A stretch of DNA of 51,505 bases, from the NCBI GenBank assembly GCA_037447655.1, contig JBBHKE010002911.1:72501-124005 (forward strand), in the 5' to 3' direction. Source of the DNA: Zygnema cylindricum (Eukaryota > Streptophyta > Zygnematophyceae > Zygnematales > Zygnemataceae). Position 1 is the first letter of the stretch. The number at the start of each line of letters is the position of its first letter. The notes below the pieces were generated by a model. That model saw only the letters and a list, made by a program, of their open reading frames with translations. It was not told the origin of the DNA and searched no databases. Positions 13,200 to 23,490 of this stretch are shown here, one piece after another. The position numbers and the translations under genes were made by a program.

Positions 13200-13658
13200 T
13201 ATTGGAGGTGGATTGGCGGAAGCCATGAAATTGTACACAAGAGAAAGATCAATGCATTGGAGAGAGGAATTAATTTGTATTCGGGATGATTTCATTAAGT
13301 GAGAAGAGTCACTTATATACAAAAATATACAGACTGTGGAGTCTAAACGTTCTACGGTACGCTGTAACAAAGGATCCTAGTCTAGATTCTAATATATGTA
13401 TGTAGGACAAAAGAAAGACTGGACCAACGGTCAAAGGAATTTGTACGTAGAAAAGACTAGACCGACGTATGTAATGAAAAGTACAAAAAGATTGGACCGA
13501 CGTAAAGAAGTACGGACTGGACCAAAAGTCAGTCTTCCGGATATGACGGCAAGACTTGACCGACGTAGGAAATGAAAAGTACGAACAAGACCACCGACAC
13601 GTATAATGAAAAGGTACAGATGTGACAAAAGTGAACTGACGCTAAATGACCCTTAACA
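13200..13658 (-). repeat. 3' LTR of element B
   Basis: On its own strand it starts TGTTAAGGGTCATTTAGCG and ends CCACCTCCAATA, matching 23737-24185. The part next to its own 5' end (13400-13640) carries several copies of a motif like AGACTGGACCGACGTA with AAAAGTAC spacers, probably U3 enhancer repeats. It also contains the family's gag start (Met-Ala-Ser-Ala-Asn-Pro-Pro) near its end. Confidence 0.9.
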
Positions 13659-13669
13659 CCCCCCCTCAA
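13659..13669 (-). other. Polypurine tract of element B
   Basis: The minus strand reads TTGAGGGGGGG directly before the TGTTAAG start of the 3' LTR. This is the expected plus-strand DNA primer position. Confidence 0.8.
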
Positions 13670-13710
13670 GCGAAAACTAGAAAATAGATTGAGATGAAAA
13701 CAAAGGAAAT

Positions 13711-16700
13711 TTAGCCAAGAGGAAAAGGAAGACGAAGGCCAGAGGAAAGGCGGTGCTGCTCAAAGTAAGGGCGATGAAGAGCCTTGGTGAGATAATCAGC
13801 CACTTGGTAGGCGGATTCGACATAAAGAAACTGGAGAGTGCCATCTTCGACCCGCTCCCGAGAGTAATGATACTGAATGTCGATGTGTTTCGTCCGCTTG
13901 TGGTAAACACGATTGCGGATCAAAGAAAGAGCTCCTTGGGAGTCGGAATAGATAGGAGTAGGGGCTGAAGGGGGAAATCCAAGATTGGAAAGTAGAGTCC
14001 CAAGCCAGACAGCTTCCTTGGCGGCGTGACAAGCAACCACATATTCCGCCTCAGTGCTGGAGAATGCAGTGGTAGGCTGCTTCCTGCATGACCAAGAGAT
14101 AAGACCATTGCTCAAAAAGAAGCACGAGCCAGTGGTGGAACGGCGGGAAAGCTCATCTTGTGCCCAATCTAAATCAACGAAACGCGTAAGAGTACTAGAG
14201 CCAAAGGAAGAATATGTAAGACAAAGAGTTTTAGTGCCTTGTAGATAACCAAAGACACGTTTGGCTGCGGCAAGATGATCAAGAGAAGGACGTTGAAGGA
14301 ATTCACTGAGTTTAGTGACAGTTGTGGCAATGTCAGGGCGGGTGGCCTGCTTAGCGTACATAAGGGCCCTGACCATCGAGCGGTAAGTGGCATGGAGGGA
14401 GGGGGAGAGAAGGGAGTCAGTGGAAGGGAGGAGAGGGGCATTGGCATCTAAAGGAGTGGAAAGAGAGGAGCACTTTGCCATGCCAAAGCGTTCCGAAAGA
14501 TCAGAGATAAAGGTCTCTTGAGAGAGAGAGGGTGCGAGCCGAGCGATTACGAGAAACTTGAATGCCCAAATAATAAGTGAGCTCACCTAGATCGGCCATG
14601 TCAAAATGGGTCTGAAGGAGAGATTTCACAAGGGAAATTTGAGAGAGGGAAGGACCAACAAGAAGGAGATCGTCAACAAAGATGGCAACAATGATCAAAG
14701 AGGTGCCAAAGCCACGAGAGTAATGCTAAAATCGGCATCAATTCGGGTAAAATCTTCTTTCCGCATAATGGCATCTATCGTATGGTTCCATACACAAGGG
14801 ATTGCTTTAATCCATAGATTGTTTTAATGAGATGGCAAACCAGATGTTCAGATCAAGGGGAAATGTAGCCTTCAGGCTGTTGCATGTAAATGTCCTCAGA
14901 CAAGATCCCATTTATGAAGGCATTTTTAACATCCATCTGATGAACTTGGAAATCATGTTAAGCAGCTAAAGCAAGTAAAGTGCGGATAGATGTCAACCGG
15001 GCAATAGAAGCAAAGGTTTCAGTAAAATCTATACCTTCGATTTGGGAAAAGCCCTTCGCCACCAAGTGAGCTTTGTATTTGTCCACGGATCCATCCGCTT
15101 TTTGTTTTACACGGACGACCCATTTCGAGCAGGTTGCCTTTCTTCTAGGGGGAAGGGGAACAAGATTCCATGATTTTTTGGAAAGTAATGCATTGAATTG
15201 AGCATCAGCGGCGATTTTCCAAAGGGAGGCATCAGAACGTTTTAGGGCAACTTTGAGAGAGAGGGCCTGAAATAAGAGAGGCAGAGGCCCCAGCCGAGTA
15301 AGGGTAAGCTAGAGAGGCATGGCCTATGGAAGTAATAAGCCAAGAGGGGGGAACTCTAGAGCGTGCGGGGTTTCGGCAAACTCTAAAGCGTGAGGGGTAA
15401 AAGAGAGTGGTTAGGAAGAGAGAAAGGCTCAAGCTCGAGAAGTGAAGGCTGAGGAGGAGCAAAAGGCCTAGGAAAGGGTGAGTGTGAAAAAATTGTGGGA
15501 GAAAGATTGTCAAAAAGAGGATCATCTTGGGAAAGAGGGGGAGAGGAGGAAGTATCTTCAAAATTTGTGCCAGGATGAAGAGGAAGGGCAGCTGAGTGGC
15601 TGGCGAGCAGCCGGGAGAACAAGGGGAGTAGGAGAAGATGGAGGAGGAGGGGGACTTGAAGATGATGAGGGGGAAATATGGGAGGAGTAAGAGGAGAGGG
15701 GTGGGAAGGTGTAAGGTAGGTGAATTCAGATGGCTGAAGAGATTGAAGGGGAAGGTTTGAGGGAAGAGGGTCATAGAGGGTGAGGGAAAGAAAATCGGAT
15801 AATGGGGGAAGAGGGGAAGGGAAGGGCATACGAGACAAGGTTTGGAGAAGTGGCGTTTCGTTGAAAGTTACTTCTCTGGTGGTGATGACGCGATGTTGAG
15901 AAGGACTCCAGATGCGGTACGCTTTGGAATTTGGAGCGTACCCAACGAAAATGCCACGAAATGCGCGAGCGCCTAATTTGTCGTCTGATTGGAGGAGGTC
16001 TTTATACCACGCTTCACAACCAAAGATTCTAAGGTGGCGTATATCTGGTTTGACAGATGACCATGCTTCCATTGGAGTAGATTTTGGTAAAGCGTTAGTG
16101 GGACAAAGATTGCGTAAGTAATTTGCGTAAACAACAGCCTCTGCCCAAAATTCATAAGGCAAATTTGCAAAGTACAGTATGGAGCATGACATGTCATGTA
16201 ATGTTCGATTGTACATTTATGCAATGTCGTTTTGTCGTGGCGTCCGAGGCGCCGTTAAATGACGTGAGATTCCATGTTGCATGAGAAATTCAGAAAACTG
16301 GTTGGACAAAAATTCGCCACCGTTGTCACTGTGCAAGACCTTCATTCGTTTGTTGTGAGAATTTTCTGCCAACGCCTTGAATTCCTAAAATCGGGCAAAA
16401 GCGTCAGATTTATGACAGATTGGATACACGTGTGAAAAACGAGTGGCGTGGTCAATGAAAGTGACAAAATAAAGGGATCCACTGTAGCTACGAGTGCGCA
16501 TGGGACCACACACGTTCGTGTGTACAAGTGCAAGTGGTTCGGTGATGACGGTAGTGCTACTGGGAAATGAGTTACGCGGCATTTTTCCTTGCACGCAACC
16601 GTGACAAAAATCCAAAGATTTGTTAGAGAATGAATTTAGTCCAGTTACAAGATTTGGCAAAGTACGCAAACTTTCGCTATTTAAATGACCATATCTTAAA

Positions 16701-18007
16701 TGCCAAAGTGGAAAACTTTCGACGCTGGCACTTAAAGCAAATATTTTTGGCGTACTATAGGATTGTAAGACATACATAGAATCTCGTGCTACGCAAAAAC
16801 CTACAGAACTATTGTCTTTTCTATCAAAAAACATTACTCTATCATTATTAAATTCAACTTTTAAGCCATCAAAAGTGGCGACTTTGACAGAAAAATAAAT
16901 TCCTAGCTAGACCAGGAACAAAGAGTACGCTCCAAATGTGAATAGACACATTAGGGACGTTGACGTCGCCAGAATGAGTAGCCAACAGAATACGGTCGTC
17001 TCCTAAACGAATATGCATAGGAGATGATAGAGGAGAAAAGTGAGTGAACCAATCAGATCGCGGTGAAAGGTGGTGACTAGCACCACTATGAATTAGCCAA
17101 TCGTCATGGGTTTGAGATAGAAAAGCATACCCTTGTGGAAATTGAGTATCCGTATTGACAGAATTTGGGATATGATGGGCAACATTGCCATATCCAAATT
17201 CTGGTGAGGGAGGAATGACAAAACGCGAAGCTACTGGAGTGGGATAATTAGAGGGAAAATGTGGGGAAAAAGCAGTCGACCAAGGGAGGTTAACGGGGTT
17301 TGAAGAGGCATAGTGCGCTTCGGCGTTAGAAAAGATTGTGGAAGGGATGGAAAAGGGGAATAATGATGAGGATAAAGAAAATTTGGAGGGAAAGAAAGGT
17401 GTGGAGGGAGTGGGGGGGGAAGAAAAGAATTGGTGGGTTGGCATAGGCAGCGTTGGCATTCCCTCCGGTTTTAGGGGGATTGGAAGCCTCACCTGCTTTC
17501 CGCCTCGCCAATTTTCGACAGTCTTCAACGGAATGTCCTTTTGTTTTGCAGTAATGGCAAAACAAACGCTGCACCCCCCCAGAGTTAGTCTTCTAATTTT
17601 CAGCAATAAAGGCATTTGCATGAGAGAGATTTGGAGCAAAAAAAGAGAGAAGTTTTCTCTTCATGCAAAAGTTTGCTACAAAGTGAGTGAAAGGGAATGG
17701 ATTGGTCTAGATTGTCAAACGAGGAAATGAAAGGGGAAAAGGATTCAGAAAGTCCTCCCAAAAGGGTTGAAGAGAGGTCCTAGTCGCAAAGATGCACGCC
17801 TATCATGGTGCATTTTCGGGCCAACAATTCGACAATGCTAATCCAATCCTACATAGATTCCGACGGCTTTTTTATGGAGTTAAAAAACGCTCGTTTTTGA
17901 ATTTGGCGAGCGGCCCATCAGATTTGAATGTAAGCTGCTTGAAGACGACTCCAAGCCTCGTCGAAAGAGGAGGCGCCGTGAATAAGACGAGTGCGCTCGG
18001 CAGTAAG
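13711..18007 (-). pseudogene. Element B gag(C-terminal part)-pol pseudogene
   Basis: Recognisable in order from 18007 leftwards: gag remnant with in-frame stops; zinc knuckle CHYCKTKGHSVEDC (~17559-17520); protease whose DSGA motif reads HSGAS (~17090-17076); GAG-pre-integrase HLRYGH...CHGC (16700-16580); integrase core with the first catalytic Asp changed to Asn (16516-16514) and the second retained in SDNGGE (~16330); integrase C-terminal part to 15383 with a Pro/Ser/Leu-rich tail; RT with FVDD in a broken frame (14698-14501); RNase H with STTGS, STEAEY and YSDSQGA (to 13711). The 14700-15230 part of RT is interrupted by stops and shifts. The element cannot encode an active polyprotein. Confidence 0.9.
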
Positions 18008-18676
18008 TATTGAAAAGTAAGCTTTAGTAAGTCTTAGAAATTTGAGTCTAGGACTTAGAATATTTTTAGAATACCAACTGTTCAATATTGACCAAATTTA
18101 GTGTAGATGATTTTTGTAGTATCTACCCGAATTGATATCTTTAAGTTAATTAGTGTGTAGGGCCGCCAATGAATGTAGACGTGATAAGAATCACCCGGAT
18201 TTTTAGGGTATAGATATTGTTAGTGGACAATTCTGGTCCAAACACTTAGATTTTGTCAGTAAGGTGTCTGGTGGACCATGTACATACGTTTTGGATGTTT
18301 TCTAGATATTTTAGATGTTTTCTAGATCTTTTAAGATGTTTCGTAGATCTTTTGAGTATTTAGTTCAATTAGGATTGATCAATTCAATACAGAATGTACA
18401 TTCTACACAAGAATTAAGGAAATTAGAGCTTTGAGTGCAGTTTAAGGTGTTTTCTGTTCTATTGTCCTTATTTTGCTTGTAGTACATGTTTGTATGGTTG
18501 AAAGACCTCTTTCATTTGAGTTACATATCTTACACTATAACTCTAGTCAAATAGGCATTTCTTTTTGGGTTTGCTTCTGCTGCCATGTCTACTAATGGCT
18601 CAGTCCCTGCTGGTGCAAGTGTGACCCCTAGTGGGAGTGGAACACAGCCAAGTCAGAATGCCCATGACCTTCAACA
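18008..18676 (+). repeat. 5' LTR of element A (contains gag start)
   Basis: Begins TATTGAAAAGTAAGC and ends GACCTTCAACA, immediately before the PBS. Around 18293-18360 are tandem GATGTTTTCTAGATCTTTTA units, a likely U3 regulatory repeat whose copy number differs between family members. The last 92 bp encode the first ~30 residues of gag, from ATG at 18585. Confidence 0.95.
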
Positions 18677-21600
18677 GGTTATGGGCCCACCGCCCAAATT
18701 GCCTATTTTTGATGGAACTGACTTCTTATATTGGGAAGATATGCTGAGCTCATATTTCGAGGAGAGGGACTTGTCACCCATTGTGGAAGGAACTGCCGAT
18801 GAGACGGCACCGGATTGGAGAAAGAAGAATCTCCACTGCCTCAACGTCTTGAAACAGGCAATGACAAAAGATTTGGTAATGTCGTATCTTGATTTGAAGA
18901 AAGCTTGTGAAGTTTGGTTTAGCGTACGTGCTATGTATGTTCAGCTAGATGTTACTGTGCAGACTAACATAGCCACTCAGATCTTTGAGTTTAAGTATTC
19001 AGGAGGTAGTATGTCAGATCATTGTCATGCTATGAAAAGGTTGTTCCTTCAGAGTACTAGTGCAGGTGGGGACTTTTCCCCCCCTCAACAGGCTATGTTA
19101 TTGATGAGAACTTTACCCGATGAGTATAAAGGAGCCATGGATAGGCTTAGGGCTCTTCCACAGCGTCAGTGGAACATAGCATTGGCAATTCAGTTTATTT
19201 TGAGTGAAGAAGCTAACCAGATTTCACAAAGAGGTAGTAGTAAGTCTGTTCAGGCACTAGCTAACCAGTTTTCAGAATCTAAGATTGGCAGTGGAAGTGG
19301 TAGTGGTAGTGGTAGAGGTAGTGGTCCTAAAAGGTCACCTTTGACATGCTATTACTGTGATGAAAAAGGCCATGTTTTCAGGATGTGTCATGCCTACAAG
19401 AAAGCTAAAGCTACAGGAAACTTTCGCTCTGGTTGGGACGAAAGCCGAGTTCCATCTACATCAAATGGACGCCCAACAGCATTTTCCAATGTACTTCAAG
19501 AGGAGGATGTGAGCAGATTTCCCGATAACAGCGAAAAGAAATACTTTGCAATGGCACAAGCAACGGAAGGCGTGGAGGAAGACGAATGGATTATGGACTC
19601 CGGCGCATCTGCCCACATGTGCCGCAATCGCCATCTATTTGAGAGTATTCAATCCATTTCACCCATCAAAATTTATTTTAGTGATGATACCTTTGTTGAG
19701 TCAAAAGCAAAGGGGAGGGTGTCACTTATGTTGAACGTAGAGGGAAAACCTGTGAAAAGGGTCTTGGAAGATGTGTTGCATGTCCCAGCTTTTAAAAGAA
19801 ACTTTTTCTCTACGTCAGTGGTAGAAAAGAAGGGTTTTAAAACTATTTCTGAGAATGGGAAGAAAACAGTGAGTAAGAATGGGAAAATAGCTGCAGAGGG
19901 ATTTGCTGGTGGAAACAATTTGTATCGGTTGAGTCTTGCAAATGATAATGACAATGATGTTATGTACTCAAGTGTAATCAATGATTGTGATTTATGGCAT
20001 AAACGTTTAGGACATGTGAATTATGATAGATTAGAAAAGATGGTAAATCAAAAAATGGTGGAAGGTGTAAAAATTAGTCAAAAACCAGCATCAAATGTAT
20101 GTGATGGTTGTGCAATGGGAAAAATTCATAAGTTGCCTTTCCCTTTGCAAACTGATCATAGAAGTAGCAGGGTTCTAGAACTAATTTATTCAGATGTATG
20201 GGGGCCATCTAGGTATCCATCTATGGGAGGTGGTAAGTTTATGCTTACCTTTACTGATGACTATAGTAGATTTACTACAGTTTATTTTTTGAGAAGTAAG
20301 GATGAAGTTTTTTCAAAATTTAAAGAGTATAAGGCTTGGGTTGAGAATCTACATGAGAGAAAGATAGCGGGATTCAGATCTGATAATGGAGGGGAGTACA
20401 TTTCTAATGAGTTTGTAGAATTCCTAAAATTGCATGGAATCTCACGTCAACTAACCGTTCCTTATTCTCCGGAACAAAACGGTGTTTCAGAAAGGATGAA
20501 TAGGACCATATCAGAGTGTGCTAGGACAATGATGGCTGATATGGACATAGATTACAAATTTTGGGCAGAGGCTATGCATTGTGCAGCCTATGTGAGAAAT
20601 AGGCTAGAAACTAGGGCAATAAAAGATAAAACTCCTTATGAAATGTGGACAGGACACAAACCAGATGTAAGTCACTTCAAAGTGTTTGGAAGTAAGGTAT
20701 TCTTGCTAGATAATGATCCACAAAAATGGAAATTAGAGCCAAAAGGCATACCAGGTATATTTTTAGGGTATGATGATCATGCCAAGGGTTATAAAGTATA
20801 TGACATTAAGAGAAATAGAGTTGTGGTAGCCAGAAACATCATAGTGAAGGATGAGGGAAGAGGAGTAGATGTATTTAGTCAATGTAGCGATGAAAAGAAA
20901 GAAAAAAGTGTTGATTATATCTTTTTAGAGGAAAATCCTATGTTTTTTAAGAAAAATGTAGAAAATGCATCTAGTTTAAGTCAAAATGACTTGGAATCAT
21001 CTTCTCCACCAGAAACAGGAAGTGTTATGCCCGAAAGAGTTGTAGAATCTCCTCTACCTCAAGCTGAAACTGAATCACAAGAAGAATCACATGTATCAAG
21101 AAGGAGGACCCAACCATCTATACCAGCGACAGAATTTCCAGGTGGAGTGAGGCGAAGTGCACGACTCAGGGGAGAAAATGCAGCCTTTGCTCATTCTGCA
21201 CACATAGAAGAGCCTTTAACATTGAAAGAAGCTCTTTCGAGTAATGAAAGGGAACATTGGGTGGAAGCCATCAATGAGGAAATGAAGTCTATCATGGAGG
21301 CCCAAACTTGGGATCTGGTGGAACTTCCTCCAGGAAGAAAGGCTATTGGAAGTAAATGGGTGTTTAAGTTAAAATTGAACCCAGATAATACCATAGACAG
21401 GTATAAGGCTCGTTTGGTTGCTAAGGGATATAATCAAAAAGAGGGGATAGATTATGAAGAAACTTTTTCACCGGTTGTAAGGTTTCCATCTGTCCGCATC
21501 TTACTTACATTAGCTGCTATAGAGGATTTTGACATCCACCAAATGGATGTCAAAACTGCCTTTTTGCATGGTGATTTAGATGAGGTCATTTATATGAAGC

Positions 21601-22793
21601 AGCCTGAGGGTTATGAGGAAGTAGGAAAAGAAAATCTTGTGTGCAGACTTTTAAAATCATTGTATGGCCTAAAACAGGCCCCTAGGCAATGGAACCGAAA
21701 GTTAGATGAGTTCTTGACAGGATTAGGGTTTACTAGAATTAGCTCAGATCATTCAGTATATGTGATGTGTGGTGATAATCCTGATGAGGTGATATTCATT
21801 GCTGTGTATGTTGATGATTTGCTGCTAATTAGTAGGAACAAAGAAGGAATTGGTAGAGTAAAACACGCTCTTAATTCAAAATTTGAAATGAAGGATTTGG
21901 GTGAGGCTAAATACATTCTTGGAATACAAGTTGAAAGAGATAGAGAAAAGAAAATCATTAGGCTAACTCAAAAAGAAGCAATAGGAAACATGTTGGAAAA
22001 ATTTGGCTTGGCTGATGCCAAAGGTTGTGCTACTCCTATGGAGTATAAGCAAAAACTTGAAGGAATGGAGCATGAGTTTGGAGTCCTAATAGATGAGGAA
22101 CTCAGTGTAGAAGAGCAAAAATTTATGTCCCAAGTACCCTACAGGCAAGTAGTAGGAAGTTTGATTTACTTCATGAATTGCACTAGGCCTGATATAGCTG
22201 CAGCTGTTGGTGTGTTGAGTAGAAGTCTACAAAATCCACGAAAGAGAGATTGGGAGGCAGCAAAAAGGGTCTTAAGATATCTTGTTGGGACTAGGAATCT
22301 TTGGCTTACTTTGGGAGGGGACAAGGTTAGTATTAATACTTGGAGTGATGCTAGCTATGGTGATGTGCCTAGTAGGAAGTCTACAACTGGGTATGTCATT
22401 CAGATTGGAAGTGGAACTTGTAGTTGGAGTAGTAAACTTCAAAAAGTCACGGCACAATCGACTATGGAAGCCGAATACATGGCTGCAAGCGCAGCCTTAA
22501 AGGAATTGCTTTGGATTAAGGCATTCCTTCAAGAATTGGGGTTTACACAACACGGAACACAAGTAATGTGGTGCGACAATCAGGCAGCCATTTCTGTGGC
22601 TACAAACCCAAGTCACCATTTTAAGAGTAAGCATATGGACATTCGGCTACATTTGGTACGTGAGAAAGTATTTGCAAAAGTGGTAAAACTTTGTTATTTG
22701 CCTGATGAGAAAATGGTTGCGGATATGTTGACAAAAGCCCTTCCTGCTCCTAAATTGGAGTACTGCAGAAAAGCATGTGGTCTAAGTGAGTAA
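18585..22793 (+). CDS. Copia gag-pol polyprotein, intact single ORF, 1402 aa
   Basis: Domains in order: Ser/Gly-rich leader (1-40, largely LTR-encoded); gag UBN2-type domain (~45-225); Gly/Ser linker; zinc knuckle CYYCDEKGHVFRMC (255-268); protease DSGA (338-341); GAG-pre-integrase with His472/His477 and Cys506/Cys509; integrase catalytic Asp537, Asp600, Glu636; RT from KWVFKLKLN through YVDD (1075-1078); RNase H with Asp1255, Glu1295 and Asp1331, ending MLTKALP near the C-terminus. The order PR-INT-RT-RH defines Ty1/copia. There is no stop or frameshift between gag and pol, so their ratio must be set another way, for example by splicing or processing. All key catalytic residues are present. 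The start is the first ATG in frame, inside the LTR; the next in-frame Met (codon 33) falls within the PBS. Confidence 0.97.
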   Translation: MSTNGSVPAGASVTPSGSGTQPSQNAHDLQQVMGPPPKLPIFDGTDFLYWEDMLSSYFEERDLSPIVEGTADETAPDWRKKNLHCLNVLKQAMTKDLVMSYLDLKKACEVWFSVRAMYVQLDVTVQTNIATQIFEFKYSGGSMSDHCHAMKRLFLQSTSAGGDFSPPQQAMLLMRTLPDEYKGAMDRLRALPQRQWNIALAIQFILSEEANQISQRGSSKSVQALANQFSESKIGSGSGSGSGRGSGPKRSPLTCYYCDEKGHVFRMCHAYKKAKATGNFRSGWDESRVPSTSNGRPTAFSNVLQEEDVSRFPDNSEKKYFAMAQATEGVEEDEWIMDSGASAHMCRNRHLFESIQSISPIKIYFSDDTFVESKAKGRVSLMLNVEGKPVKRVLEDVLHVPAFKRNFFSTSVVEKKGFKTISENGKKTVSKNGKIAAEGFAGGNNLYRLSLANDNDNDVMYSSVINDCDLWHKRLGHVNYDRLEKMVNQKMVEGVKISQKPASNVCDGCAMGKIHKLPFPLQTDHRSSRVLELIYSDVWGPSRYPSMGGGKFMLTFTDDYSRFTTVYFLRSKDEVFSKFKEYKAWVENLHERKIAGFRSDNGGEYISNEFVEFLKLHGISRQLTVPYSPEQNGVSERMNRTISECARTMMADMDIDYKFWAEAMHCAAYVRNRLETRAIKDKTPYEMWTGHKPDVSHFKVFGSKVFLLDNDPQKWKLEPKGIPGIFLGYDDHAKGYKVYDIKRNRVVVARNIIVKDEGRGVDVFSQCSDEKKEKSVDYIFLEENPMFFKKNVENASSLSQNDLESSSPPETGSVMPERVVESPLPQAETESQEESHVSRRRTQPSIPATEFPGGVRRSARLRGENAAFAHSAHIEEPLTLKEALSSNEREHWVEAINEEMKSIMEAQTWDLVELPPGRKAIGSKWVFKLKLNPDNTIDRYKARLVAKGYNQKEGIDYEETFSPVVRFPSVRILLTLAAIEDFDIHQMDVKTAFLHGDLDEVIYMKQPEGYEEVGKENLVCRLLKSLYGLKQAPRQWNRKLDEFLTGLGFTRISSDHSVYVMCGDNPDEVIFIAVYVDDLLLISRNKEGIGRVKHALNSKFEMKDLGEAKYILGIQVERDREKKIIRLTQKEAIGNMLEKFGLADAKGCATPMEYKQKLEGMEHEFGVLIDEELSVEEQKFMSQVPYRQVVGSLIYFMNCTRPDIAAAVGVLSRSLQNPRKRDWEAAKRVLRYLVGTRNLWLTLGGDKVSINTWSDASYGDVPSRKSTTGYVIQIGSGTCSWSSKLQKVTAQSTMEAEYMAASAALKELLWIKAFLQELGFTQHGTQVMWCDNQAAISVATNPSHHFKSKHMDIRLHLVREKVFAKVVKLCYLPDEKMVADMLTKALPAPKLEYCRKACGLSE
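18677..18691 (+). other. Primer-binding site (half-tRNA-iMet type) of element A
   Basis: GGTTATGGGCCCACC abuts the LTR end. It is the complement of GGTGGGCCCATAACC, the anticodon stem-loop 5' side of plant initiator tRNA-Met, and not of the tRNA 3' acceptor end (TGGTATCAGAGC in most plant copia elements). Drosophila copia starts its PBS with the same GGTTATGGGCCC. The site lies within the gag reading frame (Val-Met-Gly-Pro-Pro). Confidence 0.88.
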
Positions 22794-22807
22794 GTCTTCT
22801 AAAGCTT

Positions 22808-22815
22808 AAGGGGAG
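22808..22815 (+). other. Polypurine tract of element A
   Basis: AAGGGGAG, directly preceding TATTG of the 3' LTR and 14 bases after the TAA-like end context of pol. The same sequence precedes the 3' LTR of element D. Confidence 0.9.
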
Positions 22816-23485
22816 TATTGAAAAGTAAGCTTTAGTAAGTCTTAGAAATTTGAGTCTAGGACTTAGAATATTTTTAGAATACCAACTGTTCAATATTGAC
22901 CAAATTTAGTGTAGATGATTTTTGTAGTATCTACCCGAATTGATATCTTTAAGTTAATTAGTGTGTAGGGCCGCCAATGAATGTAGACGTGATAAGAATC
23001 ACCCGGATTTTTAGGGTATAGATATTGTTAGTGGACAATTCTGGTCCAAACACTTAGATTTTGTCAGTAAGGTGTCTGGTGGACCATGTACATACGTTTT
23101 GGATGTTTTCTAGATATTTTAGATGTTTTCTAGATCTTTTAAGATGTTTCGTAGATCTTTTGAGTATTTAGTTCAATTAGGATTGATCAATTCAATACAG
23201 AATGTACATTCTACACAAGAATTAAGGAAATGAGAGCTTTGAGTGCAGTTTAAGGTGTTTTCTGTTCTATTGTCCTTATTTTGCTTGTAGTACATGTTTG
23301 TATGGTTGAAAGACCTCTTTCATTTGAAGTTACATATCTTACACTATAACTCTAGTCAAATAGGCATTTCTTTTTGGGTTTGCTTCTGCTGCCTTGTCTA
23401 CTAATGGCTCAGTCCCTGCTGGTGCAAGTGTGACCCCTAGTGGGAGTGGAACACAGCCAAGTCAGAATGCCCATGACCTTCAACA
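22816..23485 (+). repeat. 3' LTR of element A
   Basis: 670 bp, nearly identical to 18008-18676. The gag ATG here is TTG, so this LTR could not initiate gag at that codon. The change is post-insertional or specific to this LTR and does not affect the element's own ORF. Confidence 0.95.
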
Positions 23486-23490
23486 GTAAG

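Larger units (their letters stand above)
18003..23490 (+). mobile_element. Copia element A, full length, young, nested in element B
   Basis: The element is 18008-23485 (5478 bp), flanked by perfect 5-bp target duplications GTAAG at 18003-18007 and 23486-23490. LTR termini are TATTG...CAACA. By eye the two LTRs (669 and 670 bp) differ at three places: T/G at ~18413, one inserted A (TTGAG/TTGAAG), and A/T in the gag start codon. PBS, single long ORF, polypurine tract and both LTRs are present. It sits in the gag region of element B in the opposite orientation. This looks like a recent, potentially autonomous insertion. Confidence 0.97.

Noticed and set aside
15478-15690. Plus-strand ORFs within element B (13753-17730)
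   Set aside because: They are antisense shadows of the minus-strand pol pseudogene.
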